Position numbers and translations under genes: made by a program | Assembly (NCBI GenBank): GCA_009746045.1 | Contig: RPFO01000580.1 | Coordinates: 20,204 to 84,203 of the forward strand | Direction of reading: 5' to 3' | Length of the DNA: 64,000 nt | From: Mesostigma viride | Lineage: Eukaryota; Streptophyta; Mesostigmatophyceae; Mesostigmatales; Mesostigmataceae | Notes under the pieces: model-generated | The model's database searches: none | What the model was told of the DNA's origin: nothing | What the model saw: the letters and a program-made list of their open reading frames with translations, nothing else | Shown: piece by piece, positions 21,148-31,870 of the stretch | Numbering within the stretch: the first letter of the stretch is position 1 | How the letters are laid out: each line of letters starts with the position of its first letter

Positions 21148-21502
21148 ATCGTCCTCACGGTGCTCACGTATGGCGCCGAGGCGTGGACAATCACACCCAC
21201 ACTGGCAGCTAGGCTAGACGGCACCGGCCGTTTACAGGATGCTCCGGCAGGTCCTTAACGTAGGGTTTTCCAAGCGCCCACGGTCATCAGTGTCTTTGTA
21301 TCAGGGCATGCCTCGTATTTCGGACGAGATTAGACAGCGTAGGATAGCATTTGTAGGACACCTTGTTGCTCGCACTAGCAAGGTCGACACCGCCCTTGGT
21401 CTGGCAGGCCCGCAGCGGCTTGGCCAGCCAGGGCGGCACATTCTGACCTGGCCTGGCCCCAAGGACATCCCCAAAAGGGTAGGGAAACATTTCACGAACT
21501 AC
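21148..21502 (+). pseudogene. LINE-B fragment, copy 2 (part 2)
   Basis: It encodes VLTVLTYGAEAWT, then RISDEIRQRRIAFVGHL and a Pro/Gly-rich HILTWPGPKD segment, with frame changes near 21235. Sequence ends at ACTAC, the gypsy target duplication, and continues after the 3' LTR at 39059. The counterpart C-terminal region of LINE-A is at 12960-13300. Confidence 0.75.
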
Positions 21503-22073
21503 TGTTACGTCGCGTAACAATTCGTTGTAGTTACGGACGTAAATTAGGTCTTTTGCCTCGGTTGTCCCTAGGTTTACGTGTAGCTCCTACCGGGACACTA
21601 TTGTCCTCGTAACAGTACCGTGGTACATTGGGTGCCTTTGGGGCGCCGCGCCGCGTACTTTACTAGTGGTCCTGATCCTTTGGTAGAATGTAGTGGACCA
21701 GCGTGCATCTGTAGATGTAGTGGACCAGCGTGCATCTGTAGGCGAGGGCCATGTCGGCCCGAGCGTGTTGGACCGTTGGTGACCATTTATGCACGTTCTA
21801 CCCCTCGTGTGTGCACTCGGCGTGTGTTAAATGAATTAACACATATAGGCTTGGGTCACGGCAGTGTAGTGTGTTTCCTTCCTCTATTCCTGGAGTAAAC
21901 GGGTTTTGGTAAATGGTTGTATGGCGTATTACAGTAACACATACGTTAATGCATTGAGATCAGCTCCGTCACGTTCGTCTTTCGCTAGGGGTTTGAGTAG
22001 AGGAGGCCTGACCAGTTTAGGTAGTATCAGGCCCATTAGAGGTAGAGGTGGAGGTAGATATCCGGACGTAACA
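21503..22073 (+). repeat. 5' LTR of gypsy element
   Basis: The 571-bp repeat starts TGTTACGTC and ends GACGTAACA, a 9-bp terminal inverted pair with the canonical TG...CA ends. It contains a doubled 26-bp phrase (GTAGTGGACCAGCGTGCATC twice, near 21690 and 21716). It matches the 3' LTR except for a G-run length change and about four substitutions. Confidence 0.95.
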
Positions 22074-22074
22074 A

Positions 22075-22086
22075 TGGTTCCGGAGG
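22075..22086 (+). promoter_or_regulatory. Primer-binding site
   Basis: TGGTTCCGGAGG begins two bases after the 5' LTR. A TGG start complements the CCA end of a tRNA primer, as expected. The tRNA identity was not determined. Confidence 0.65.
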
Positions 22087-22602
22087 AACTTTCGTAGGTA
22101 GAGAACGAGACGACGGTCCTTGCACATACGCCTTTGCAAGACCCTTCCGCGTCCAGGGATACGAAGACGACACTTCTTGACAGGTAATGGGCGGGTCGCC
22201 TTCAAGCTGGAGAGTAGTGCTGCCCGGTTCGGGACACGCTCTACCTAGATGCTAGACCTGCTCGCAGCGGATAAACCCTTTCGTAGATAGCCTGTCCTTC
22301 GCCTTGTTTTCCTGCTTACTGTTTCGTAGATAGGGGATTATTACTGTTCGGATCGGCCAGCGTGAGACGATTAGCGTCGCAGTACCTACACCTTTTTCCT
22401 TGTGCTGCTGTTTTATTAGACGGCCGCACCCGCAGAGATACGGGTCGCTGTTTAGGACGAGCGCTGGACTATTCGGTCGCTGATTTAGGACGAGCGCTGG
22501 ACAATTCCGCCCTCATGCTGCTTTCGGTGATCCAGATCGCCCAGATAAGTCGCCTACCCCTTCTTCTAGCGTGACGTCACAAGACCCACCAGGTGCGTTA
22601 CC

Positions 22603-22994
22603 ATGAGCCAACGTCGTGTTTTTACTGCGCCTTCCCATTCATCCAGTGACAATAGCTTAGCTAAATATTACGTAGTTATTACCCCTCAATGGTCAGCCAT
22701 TTTCCTCTCTTGGTCAGATGCTAGGAAGATAGTGCAAAATCGTACATATAATGTAATTAGGTATAAGAAATTTGTTACCTTCGAGGAAGCCCAACAATTC
22801 CTTATAGACCATAGTGTATCAGATTAGGCCTACACGTACGTTCTACTCCTCATGGTCGCCCTCCTGTAGAAGCTCTAGATTTTGCTACCCCTCCTTCGTC
22901 TCCCCCTAAGCGGGCTGCATCCTCATCTAGCTTAGATACTCCTCTCACCTTAGAATTCGGTTCCCTATCCATTACTGTTGTTAAAAAGGATTGA
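22603..22994 (+). CDS. Gypsy leader ORF with RNase H1 N-terminal (HBD-like) domain
   Basis: The first coding block after the leader reads KYYVVITPQWSAIFLSWSDA, then IRYKKFVTFEEAQQFLIDH. This is the pattern of the small hybrid-binding domain found at the N-terminus of eukaryotic RNase H1 and in caulimovirus ORF VI proteins (YYVV...G.Y..W..A...V.G....YK.F.T..EA..FL). The usual Gly-rich turn is altered. In RNase H1 this domain binds RNA/DNA hybrids. After codon 74 the frame changes near 22826 and continues as a Pro/Ser-rich tail to about 22994. The domain call rests on pattern only. Such a domain ahead of gag is unusual and could serve reverse transcription. Confidence 0.65.
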
Positions 22995-23117
22995 TTTAAA
23001 TTGTTTCCTTCTTTTAAGCATTAAAAGCTTTTTCTTTTCTTTCCTTGCCTTAAATTAGGCCTTGTCCTTTATCCTTGTTGCTTTCAGTTAGATTCCTAAT
23101 CATTTACTTAATTAAAA

Positions 23118-24806
23118 ATGGATCCAGTGGGTGGTAACATGTCGCCTATACCTACCAACACTCCTACTATGAGTAATAATAATAATAATACTAACAACCA
23201 TAACAACAATCGTGGTAACCGACGGGACTCACTTGAAACGGTGCACCATCTCACTCCTCAAGGTAATCTTCGTACCTCACCTCCTTCTCCTGTTACTGGT
23301 GGTCGCCGTCGTCCCTCACTTACCCCTCCTACCTATGAACAACGTATGCATCAGATTTAGTGATGACCCTTCCCTTACCCTGAACCAGGCCCCTGCCCCT
23401 CCTGCAACCTTGGCTCAACCCCCAGCAGGTCCTCACTAACTAACAATGTTCTAGGCCTCCTTCCCACCCTGTGCCTTCCATGCCTGCTTTTAACACGGGT
23501 CGTGCCTCTGCCCCTGTCGGCCTTCTGGGCGCCCTAGTGCAGTTCCCTTTTACCCACCTGCTTCCTGGTCCTACCCTGAGACGGCCTATGAGGCAGCCCA
23601 GGTCCCTACCCGTGTGGCTGATTTAGAAGTTAATAGTGATTTCAGCACCATGCCCTAGATGATAGAAATTATGATCATTTTGCCTACTCCTCTCTTCGTG
23701 AGCAATATACTGTCCCCTTCTCTTATGGGCACCAGCCTGAAACGGTGGCCCCTTCTAGACCCCTACCCAAGACTTTTCCTCTTCCTTCCTTCTATCCCGC
23801 TTATGTAGCAGTGGAAGATAGTGGCCCTATGGGAAAAACTGACTCTTCTAATCCCCCTAAGCCCCCTGCTCTTCCCCTCTTTGCTAACCTTCCCAAGCTG
23901 GATGTCAAGTCTACCCCTCAACAGTTTTTCACCTTTATTATGTTGCTTACCCAGAACACAGAGTCGTGGCAGAATCATAATAGATGGCGTCTCTCTGATG
24001 CTGTATTAGTTCCTCACTATCTTACAACCTGCATTACTCCTGAGCTTGCTAACCTCATTCAGTGTGAGTCTTTGGCCTCTCATGCCTACCCTAACTCTGT
24101 AGCAGAATTGTTTAAGCGTTTAGAGAACCATTTAGTCCCTCCTGATTCAGATTGGCAGGATAGATTAGCCTTTGGTACCTTGCAGCAGGGTACTAAATCA
24201 TTTAAGGAGTATATGAAAGAGTTTGATGCTCAGATGGTACGAATTAGGGATTTGTCGGGTGCAGAAGTACGTGCTCGCTTCCTCCAAGGCCTCAGTAGAC
24301 CCTTATTACGTGAAGTCAAGCGCCAGTTCTCTGCCTACCGTTTTACTGATCTGCCCCTCAAGCATGTGCGCCAGCATCTCTTGCGTGTAGCAGATTTCTT
24401 CACCACCCTTCTCTTCCTACCCGTTCCCGTATTAATAATATTATCCTTACCCCTGAGGAGGAGAACTCCTATGTAGAAGAATTAGATATCTGCGTTGCTG
24501 ACCTTCAGCCTTGATGTCTCTCATATCACATGCTATCATTGTAAGGAAGTAGGTCATCTTAAACGTGAGTGCCCCAAGTTCCTTTCGGGTGCTCCCCCTC
24601 ATCCCGACGCTCGCCCTCCTCGTACCCCTCAGCGTGCTCCTATTCGTCCTACTTCAGGACGCATTCCCTCAGCTACCCCTAGTAGGCTGAATGCTGTGCA
24701 GGCAGGACCCCAGGGTTCCCCTATGATAATCAGGCTCCCGCACCCTCTTCGCTCCCTCGTGACCCTCCAGCAGTGGCTTTTTCGCCAGGGTCTTCTTCGG
24801 GGTTAG
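23118..24806 (+). CDS. Gypsy gag with CCHC zinc knuckle (several frameshifts)
   Basis: The gag-like polyprotein is spread over three frames. 23118-23360 is Asn/Pro-rich; 23361-23744 is Pro-rich with broken frames; 23745-24476 carries the capsid-like retrotransposon gag domain (LPKLDVKSTPQQFFTFIMLL, FGTLQQGTKSFKEYMKEFDA, ARFLQGLSRPLLREVKRQF); 24495-24806 has the knuckle CYHCKEVGHLKREC (CX2CX4HX4C) followed by a Pro/Arg-rich tail. Capsid assembly and RNA packaging in the cytoplasm are the expected roles. The frame breaks prevent a single protein from the sequence as given. Confidence 0.8.
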
Positions 24807-25032
24807 TTCCTATGGATTTGGGGGGGAGGGGGAACAGTAGGCCTGTCAGCCGGGGGTAACCTGGACAGGTCCTTAGATAGTACCCCAGATAAAAATTTTT
24901 GCCTGCCTGTTTTTATAACCTCTGTAGGAGCTGAATCTTCCCTACCACTACGTGTGCGTCCTCTTATGTTCTTGAATGGTGGTTTAACCGTCCCCATACT
25001 GTTGTAGACCCTTTCTTGCATGCTGATGAACT

Positions 25033-25856
25033 TTGAATGTCTCTGTGTTGGTAGATAGCGGTGCGGCTAGCTCCTTTGTGAGCGAGGCCCTAGTTAGGCG
25101 TTTAGGACTAGTCCCTACCCCTCACACCAAACCTGTCACTGTTCATTATGCTGATGGTCGCACCAGTCATTCCCCGGGTACGGTGTCCCTTCCCCTGGTC
25201 ATACAAGGACGTACTGTCAACCTGACGGCCACTATAGGCCCTATCACTACCGCTGATGTATTACTAGGATTAGATTGGCACCAGGATAATAAGATTACTA
25301 TTAATTATGATACCATGGTCATTTGGTTTCCAGATAGCTCTTACTGGGTACCGGAACGTCATTATAGATTGGAAAATTTATCCTTGGTAGATATTACTCC
25401 TCCTACACCTGTTGATCCTCCTGTAAGACCTATACCTGAAGTATTAATGTCCAATGATGAGTTGCGTTCTGAACTAAAGGAATATGGATATTTATTATGT
25501 ATGTTCCTTCAGTTAGAAGTACAGGAGATACCTATCACTAATAATAGTGTGGATATAGATATAAACACAGTGGATACAATAGGAGTGGGATTTACTGAAA
25601 ATGAAATAGTAAGATACATGGCTGTGATAGATTCCTCAAAGGTTTTTGAAGAAAAGACTCCTTCTTATCCTCCTCCTCGTTCTGTTTTACACCGTGTAGT
25701 TATCAAGGACGGTGCAGTTCCTACGCACTCTCCGATGTATAGAATGGGCCCTACCGAGTTAAAGGAACTAAAACAGATTTTAGTGTCACTATTAGAAGCA
25801 GGATTGATAGAGCCTAGTAACTCTCCCTACTCAGCTGGTGTCCTGTTAGTTCCTAA
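25033..25856 (+). pseudogene. Gypsy protease and start of RT, first copy
   Basis: It contains VSVLVDSGAASSFVSEALV, the DSG(A) aspartic-protease motif, then LLGLDWHQ, the second conserved protease segment, and the N-terminal RT region ending at VLLVP. It is interrupted by the half-LINE at 25857, with the 12-bp duplication GTTAGTTCCTAA. The same sequence from 25116 on recurs at 31871-32611, uninterrupted. The aspartic protease would process Gag-Pol. Confidence 0.85.
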
Positions 25857-27799
25857 TTAATTAATTAAACTCGTGCTCCCGTTGGGGAGTCACGGAGCAC
25901 CGAAGTGCTTTTAATCCCTGTGTGTGCACTACAGGAGAAAGGGCAGAGACCCCCAGTCTCCTTCATGCCAAAGGCATGCCACAGCTGCAATCGGGCGCGG
26001 CTAGCTAAAAGGACAGGCTAACGATCCGGCAAACTGTGGGTGCAATAAGACCCATGTGAGCATATCATAGCAAGGAGCGTGGGCAAGTAATCTGAACATA
26101 GCCAGGGCGTAGCATGGCTGTACTAGGACTAGGCTATGGCTGGTTGTGTACCGTGCGTTGGCGGCACGTGACTAGGTGTGTTGGCACAGCTAGGCAACAT
26201 TCTAGGCATGGCTGCCTTAGCGGCAGTGACGCCAATGGTTACAAGCTAGGGCTATTGCTATTCTAGCCCGCTGGGGGCGTCCACATCTTGTGGTTGATCA
26301 TCAGGTCCCCGCCCCTCCAGTACACCTTGGGCTTCTGGGGGTCCTGCTTATGGCGGAGGTATTCCGGCCACAGGTCGCGTCGCTGCTGTTGCTGAGCGGG
26401 GGTGAGGTCGTCATCCAGCGTCCAGGTGAGGTCGTGCAACCGCTTGCGACGAGAGAGGAACCGCTGCTTATCCTCAGGGGAGGAGAAGGTGAGTAGGACT
26501 GGTGGGGGAGCCGCCTTGTCCCGTGAGTGGGGAAGGCGGTGGCACCCACGCAGTTCTACCTCACCTACCAGGCCCATGAGGGTAAGAAGCTGGTTCTTGA
26601 GCTCGTCAGCAAGAGAGGTTGACGTCTCACCTGGCTTCTGGGGGAAGCGACGTAGCACCACTCGGCACTCGCGGCGAGCGCGATCGGTGACCTCCCGTTG
26701 CTGGGCCTGGCGGTGGTCCTCCAGCTCCTGGAGCTTTGTGGCGATGGCGTCGGTGGTGGAGGCGGTCGCTGACCGCAGCAGGTCCGCGTAGGAGAGCGGC
26801 GGGAGGTCGCCAGCATCCTGCCGGGGTGGCTGGGATGCAATGGTGGCCGTCTGCTCCGCTATCTTGGGGACCTGTGTGGCCAGGGCCTCGGTGTGGGCGG
26901 TGATGGCCTCAAGCTTCTTCAGGAGCACGCCACACTTGCCCTCCACCTGGTTAAGGCGAGAGACAAGTGCCGCATGCGTTTCCGAAGCTTGTGCCGCGGT
27001 GTGCAGCGTCGTGAACTGGGGCTGGAGCTTGTGGACGACCTTGGTTTCCACGTTGGAGACCCGGGCCTCGACCGTGTTGAGCGTGGTGTTCAGCGATGTC
27101 AGCTGCTCGGCCAGCGGCCAGGTCACGTGCTCCTCCAGCACTGCGCGGATGTCATCCTTGCAGAGGGAGGAAGCCGAGGGGGCTGCCGGCTGTGCGGGGG
27201 CTGGGGTGCGGAGCGTGCGGGTGATGTCGATGAGGCGGAGCTGGAAATGGCTGGTCAAGATAGCCAGGCGTTGTTGTGCTTCGTTCATAGCATAGAGCCA
27301 GGACATGTCTCCATCGTAGTCAATAGCCCCCTTCACGAAGAGCTTCCGCTCCTGTTCGAGGAACTGGAGAACCTCAATGCATTCCTGCGGCGACAATTCT
27401 TGCCACCCGGTGAGGGAGAATCCTCGGTCGCCGGGGAGGAACTGGCGCCATTTGCGAGCGTGGCAGGGTTTCTTGGGCTCAGGCGAGGCGCTGGGAGATG
27501 GGGCTGCTGGCGGTGGGTTGGCAGGCCCAGACGGCTGGTTGGCGGGTAAGCCTGGCGGCGGAACAATGGCGAGGGCGAGAGGGTTGGGCTGGGCGCTGGG
27601 AAGCTGTGCCAGCTCCTTTTCCAGCCCTCGTTTGGCTTTGGTAGTCGTCATAGCTGGTCACGTGCGTAACTTTGTCTATACTGCGTGGCAGCCGTAACCG
27701 TTTATACTGGCAAGTGCGTCTTAGAAAGGCGCATCGAATGCAAGTGGTCTGACCGAATTTGGGGCTCAGACGCAAAAGATCTGAACTCCGCCGTCAGCC
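25857..27799 (-). mobile_element. ORF1-only 'half-LINE' inserted in gypsy RT
   Basis: The 1,943-bp insertion is flanked by the duplication GTTAGTTCCTAA (25845-25856 and 27800-27811). Its 3' end, on the left, is a (TTAA)n tail followed inward by the hairpin CTCGTGCTCCCGTTGGGGAG region, the same end seen at 14233-14282. It encodes one intact ORF1 (26263-27651) and no endonuclease or RT. About 390 bases of 3' UTR and about 150 bases of 5' UTR flank the ORF. It parallels mammalian HAL1 elements, which also carry only ORF1 and rely on a partner LINE. Confidence 0.8.
26263..27651 (-). CDS. L1-like ORF1 protein (half-LINE)
   Basis: An intact 462-codon frame. Residues about 20-70 are Pro/Ala-rich; about 165-280 form heptad-like stretches (TSLNTTLNTVEARVSNVETK) typical of the trimeric coiled coil of L1 ORF1p. 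About 325-410 fit an RRM-like domain (RRECRVVLRRFPQK ... PVLLTFSSPEDKQRFLSRR), and the end (LTWTLDDDLTPAQQQ to VYWRGGDL) is the C-terminal nucleic-acid-binding module. Role: RNA-binding chaperone of a retrotransposition particle. No stop or frameshift is seen, which suggests selection or recent insertion. A related fragment is at 14930-15154, and LINE-A ORF1 shares the DD.(L/Y)TP(A/E)Q segment. Confidence 0.85.
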   Translation of the reverse strand: MTTTKAKRGLEKELAQLPSAQPNPLALAIVPPPGLPANQPSGPANPPPAAPSPSASPEPKKPCHARKWRQFLPGDRGFSLTGWQELSPQECIEVLQFLEQERKLFVKGAIDYDGDMSWLYAMNEAQQRLAILTSHFQLRLIDITRTLRTPAPAQPAAPSASSLCKDDIRAVLEEHVTWPLAEQLTSLNTTLNTVEARVSNVETKVVHKLQPQFTTLHTAAQASETHAALVSRLNQVEGKCGVLLKKLEAITAHTEALATQVPKIAEQTATIASQPPRQDAGDLPPLSYADLLRSATASTTDAIATKLQELEDHRQAQQREVTDRARRECRVVLRRFPQKPGETSTSLADELKNQLLTLMGLVGEVELRGCHRLPHSRDKAAPPPVLLTFSSPEDKQRFLSRRKRLHDLTWTLDDDLTPAQQQQRRDLWPEYLRHKQDPQKPKVYWRGGDLMINHKMWTPPAG

Positions 27800-28149
27800 G
27801 TTAGTTCCTAAGCCAAATGGCAAGTTTCGCCTAGTTACTGATTATAGGAAGTTGAATGATATTACTGTGAAGTCTAAATACCCTCTACCTCGTATTGATG
27901 ATATATTTAATAAGGTTAAAGGTTCCACTTGTTTCACAGTACTGGATTGTGCGGATGGTTTTTGGCAGTTGCGGATAGCTCCTGAGGATTGCCATAAAAC
28001 CGCCTTTGCTACCCCTTTTGGTCATTACCAGTTTAGAGTAGCGGCTATGGGACTCTGTAACTCGCCTGCCTCTTTTCAAATGTTAATGAATGAAGTGCTT
28101 AGACCTGTTATGGGAAATTCTCACCTTCCTCAGGTGTCCTCTGATTTAA
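27800..28149 (+). pseudogene. Gypsy RT fragment, first copy (continuation)
   Basis: After the half-LINE the RT resumes with PKPNGKFRLVTDYRKLNDIT and VLDCADGFWQLRIAPED (first catalytic Asp region) and runs to the piggyBac at 28150. The catalytic YLDD block is absent from this copy because the sequence stops before it. It is identical by eye to 32600-32948. Confidence 0.85.
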
Positions 28150-31100
28150 CCCCTAAATGGTCTGAGATCCTGCCGATAAATCGGCTGGATCTTCACAATT
28201 TTGCAAACCAGATGCCATCCAACCTACCCATATCCAATGGCTGTCCTTGGGGGCCAAGCATGTCCATGAGTTGCCCTTCGGGTTGGTATATCACAACCTC
28301 ACATATATGCAGGGTAGGCCATGTATAACTGCCGTCAAAGTCAGGGGGGTCAAGACGCGCGTTTTCATTTTTGGTAGAATGTGCATTTTGAATTATGTTA
28401 TAAGACCTAGGCACCTACCACTTCAGGGATGATAAACAAATAGTTGCTGAACAGTTTGAGCCATTGGGGTCATCATTTGGGTGGGTATACCAGCAGTTAC
28501 ACCCTGTACCCCCAGCAGCCCATAAACCGGCCGAAACTGTCATTTTTACATAATGCATCATTTCTCATGGTTGCCACCATTATTGTGAGTCCAATGACTC
28601 AATTACTTGCATACACATAATGCATGAATATCCCTGACAGTTTGGACTGAATGTTTGCAATAAAAGTCTTTATTATGCTGGCAAAGACATGCGTAATTAC
28701 GAGTGGGTGCTGGCACACGCTGGGACACAAGGGTATATCCCCACCCTATTTATTATTCCCCCAAGCTCAACTGTTCAGCAGTTGCAACCAAGGTGGCCAT
28801 GTAAACTAAACTGGCTAGAGTAATGCAAACACTGCATGCTTGACTGCCATTTACAAGCACTAGTGGGGCTGTCAGCTATCAAGCTACACGTGAGCCACAC
28901 CACCATGCACATGACACCACATGCTATTCCATACAGCAATCAAACCATCATGCACTACCAAACAGGGCACACATGCTAAACTGAAAAAAGCAACACACAA
29001 GCATGTCAAGAGGAGCCACTAGTGTGCAAACTGGCTATGGTGTGCGATAAAATATAGCATGACCTGCTGGCCTATGGGGAGGTAGGCTTCTACTTCTTCT
29101 TCTTGTTCTTGTTCTTGTTGATGGGGCAGTGGGCCTTCAGCCAGGCCTTCCTAGCATTCCCTTGCAGGGTGGAACCAGGCGTTGCCCCTGCGCGGGTCTG
29201 CCTCGTCGCCAACCACTCCTTCCCCCTCTCGCCCTTCTGGGTGAGTGGCTTGGAGTGCCTGGGGTCAGGTGCTGGCTCCCCCTCGATCTCGTCCATCCCT
29301 GGCACTCGGCCTGAGTGGAAAATCTGGAAGCAGGGGTACTCCACGCTGCTGCACAGGGCAATGTCACACTCTGGGCACCACGAGCTTGTGCGCTTGCGAT
29401 CGCCGGTGGTGGTTGTGGCAGCGCAGACCGCGCAGTCGGCCTCGACCGCGAATGGAATGCGCTGGGCCTGGTGGTTGCCATCAAACCGTCCCTCCCTGAG
29501 TGGGATGAGGGTGAGCTGCCTCACAGGGGCAGGCGCCCCTGGCCACTTGTTGCTGCCCAGCTGATCTGCCAGCAGTGACAGGAAGGTGTAGTGGCTCATG
29601 CAGGACTGCGAACGGTTGACGAAGGTCATCAGCAGGTATGCATTGGTGATGGCGTTCACCAGGTGGGCCCCAAAGGCCCTGTGCCACCACACCTTGCTCA
29701 CCAGGGCCTTGCCCACGTCGTATTCGGCAGCCAGCTGGTCAAACAGGTCGACTGCTTTGTAGCATGACCAGTAGTTGGGGACGGCTGACGGTGCTGGGAC
29801 GTTCACCCTGGCATTGCCACGCCCGCCATGGCGGTCCACCATGATCTCCTGCAGGCCATACCCCTTCTGCAGCAGGTACACGAGCTTGCGGTCCATCCAC
29901 ACAAGCGCCTGCAGCCCCGTCTCCTCGTGCACTGCCCACGCGTAGAAGCCCTGCTTGAGTGCCTTGCCCTTGGGGATGAGCATCTTGAGCTCAGCCCAGG
30001 GGATGCCCCTGCGGTTGGGCACAACCGTGCCGACCACGTTGTGGCCCTGCTCATGCAGCCACTCCACGGCTGGCCGGCTGGTGTACCACCTGTCCATGGC
30101 CACGTCCATGGAGTGGGGCAGGGTCTCCCCAAGGAGCTGCACGACCTTGAGCGTGTGCTGCTCCTCCGGCAGCTTGTCGTAGGTGTGGTAGTGCCACAGG
30201 TAGCCGCTGGGGTGGCCACACGCAGAGTACCCCAGGATGTGGAAGGGGGCTGGCTTCAGTGGGTTGAAGCAGCGAATCATGCAGTATTTGTGGCCGGTGC
30301 CCACACAGCGCTCGTCGATGGCGCACTTCCCCCCGAGCGTGCAGTACTTCTTGTACGCCTTGTTGAGGTGGATCTCGAGCCACTCGAACTGGTAGAGGCG
30401 GTACTCGCGGGAGTCGGTGTTGGCTGGCTTGAAGGCACTGTCCCTGAAGTGCAGGAAGCGTGTGATCTGCTGGAAACGCTTGAATGGCATGGCGTGCTGA
30501 AGGCCCGGGGCTGTGGCCATGCCCACCTTGCGGTCAACGAAGTAGAGCTGTGCGTTAGGCAGGCGCCCAAGGCCCATGGTAACCAGGATGCCCAACCACT
30601 TGGCCAGCTCATGGATAGTCAATGGCGTCCACTCACGTGCCCCGGGTGGCAGATTGGCAAGCTTCATGTTGGCATACCTGTTGGTCTCCTCCACAATAGG
30701 GCCCAGCACATCATCTCGTGTCCACAGCAGAGCAAAAATGTCGACAGGGCTCTCCTGGTACTTTGTCTGGTTGCCGCCAGGCAGCTTGGCCTGCTCAGGA
30801 AGAGGCATGGCAACGTCGACGGCAATGTTGGTCGACAGAGACTGCACGTGGTAGTCGGGTGCTCCCAACCCCAAAACCCACCCTCGTGCAGGATTCGAGG
30901 CACTTCCCTCATCAGCAGGCTCATCGTCGCTTAGCACCGGATCTCCCACATCCTGCTCAGGCATGTCCTCCACGCCATCGCCCTGCCTTTGCAGATGTTC
31001 CTCCTCTTCCGGGTCAGATTCCGCATCGCGCGCGCCCAGCGATCGCTTGCCTTTCTTCTTGCCCACAGCGATCCTCTGGCGCCGGGAGGGTAGATTGGCA

Positions 31101-31870
31101 GCTTTCTTGGCTCGTGAACGCTTGCGCTTCTTCACCGGGGACTCCTCGATGTCCTCCTCCTCATCCTCGCCGGCATCCTCCTCCTCCTCCTCGTATTCCT
31201 CCTCAGACCCAGCGTCCGACTGCTCCACCTCCTCCGCCTCAGGGGTCGCCTCCCGCGCCTCTGCCGGGCCAGGACTTTCATCAGCACCATCCCCCACATC
31301 GTCAGCAGCCACCAGGTACTCAAAAACCTGGTCCTTCGTGAGTGGGAGCGGCCTTTTATCGCCATCAAACAAGCAAAATGCCTGCGATTTGTCTCGTGTC
31401 ACCCGCGTTACTGTCCCTGGTATGCGCACATTCGCATAATTTTCACCATATTTATCCTCTGCCCAGTCAGCCCCGAACAGGACCGCAGGAACGCTAACTC
31501 TAAGGCCCCTAACGAGCCGCCCTGAGGCTGCCATTGTCGTGGGCGCGGCCGCCATGCACGGGCTGTCACACAATAAAATCACGTGCGAACGTGATTTTTG
31601 CGGCGTACGTCGGTACCGACTGCACCCAAAAGTACCCAAAAAACCCTGTACCCCCCCACCTTTGACGGTCCAGAACATGGGTTAAACTTTGTCAAAAGTA
31701 TGCAAACCCATATACTGTGCTTTAAAGTATTTTATAAACTTTCGATCTTCTCAGCTAAGCTTTTCCTAATTCTCAATAGTTTTCGCGCAATTTGGCCGCC
31801 CGAGAAGGGGCCGATGCATCGGCTGGAACTCGATTTTTGGCGGAAAATCGGCCGCAAGACCATTTAGGGG
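28150..31870. mobile_element. piggyBac-superfamily transposon
   Basis: The 3,721-bp element starts CCCCTAAATGGTCT and ends with its inverse AGACCATTTAGGGG (14-bp TIR). On the left it is preceded by TTAA (28146-28149), the obligatory piggyBac target. On the right the next bases are TACC, not TTAA, and belong to an upstream part of the gypsy element. It carries one transposase gene on the minus strand. 28150-29089 and 31680-31870 are non-coding flanks. Confidence 0.85.
29090..31555 (-). CDS. piggyBac-type DDE transposase
   Basis: The intact frame of about 821 codons from the ATG at 31555 (MAAAPTTM) extends upstream to 31678. An acidic and basic low-complexity N-terminus (SDAGSEEEYEEEEEDAGEDE, then KKRKRSRAKK, a likely nuclear signal) precedes the catalytic domain beginning PVDIFALLWTRDDVL. 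Candidate catalytic Asp residues are in AIDERCVG, VAMDRWYTS and LVWMDRKLV, matching the DDD layout of piggyBac. The C-terminus has a Cys/His-rich domain (CAVCAAT ... SWCPECDIALC ... YPCFQIFH), the usual TIR-binding finger, and ends in a Lys/Asn repeat. It excises and inserts DNA at TTAA in the nucleus. The lack of breaks suggests recent activity. Confidence 0.9.
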   Translation of the reverse strand: MAAAPTTMAASGRLVRGLRVSVPAVLFGADWAEDKYGENYANVRIPGTVTRVTRDKSQAFCLFDGDKRPLPLTKDQVFEYLVAADDVGDGADESPGPAEAREATPEAEEVEQSDAGSEEEYEEEEEDAGEDEEEDIEESPVKKRKRSRAKKAANLPSRRQRIAVGKKKGKRSLGARDAESDPEEEEHLQRQGDGVEDMPEQDVGDPVLSDDEPADEGSASNPARGWVLGLGAPDYHVQSLSTNIAVDVAMPLPEQAKLPGGNQTKYQESPVDIFALLWTRDDVLGPIVEETNRYANMKLANLPPGAREWTPLTIHELAKWLGILVTMGLGRLPNAQLYFVDRKVGMATAPGLQHAMPFKRFQQITRFLHFRDSAFKPANTDSREYRLYQFEWLEIHLNKAYKKYCTLGGKCAIDERCVGTGHKYCMIRCFNPLKPAPFHILGYSACGHPSGYLWHYHTYDKLPEEQHTLKVVQLLGETLPHSMDVAMDRWYTSRPAVEWLHEQGHNVVGTVVPNRRGIPWAELKMLIPKGKALKQGFYAWAVHEETGLQALVWMDRKLVYLLQKGYGLQEIMVDRHGGRGNARVNVPAPSAVPNYWSCYKAVDLFDQLAAEYDVGKALVSKVWWHRAFGAHLVNAITNAYLLMTFVNRSQSCMSHYTFLSLLADQLGSNKWPGAPAPVRQLTLIPLREGRFDGNHQAQRIPFAVEADCAVCAATTTTGDRKRTSSWCPECDIALCSSVEYPCFQIFHSGRVPGMDEIEGEPAPDPRHSKPLTQKGERGKEWLATRQTRAGATPGSTLQGNARKAWLKAHCPINKNKNKKKK

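Noticed and set aside
29828-30934. 368-codon plus-strand frame opposite the piggyBac transposase
   Set aside because: Antisense shadow of an intact, motif-complete transposase.
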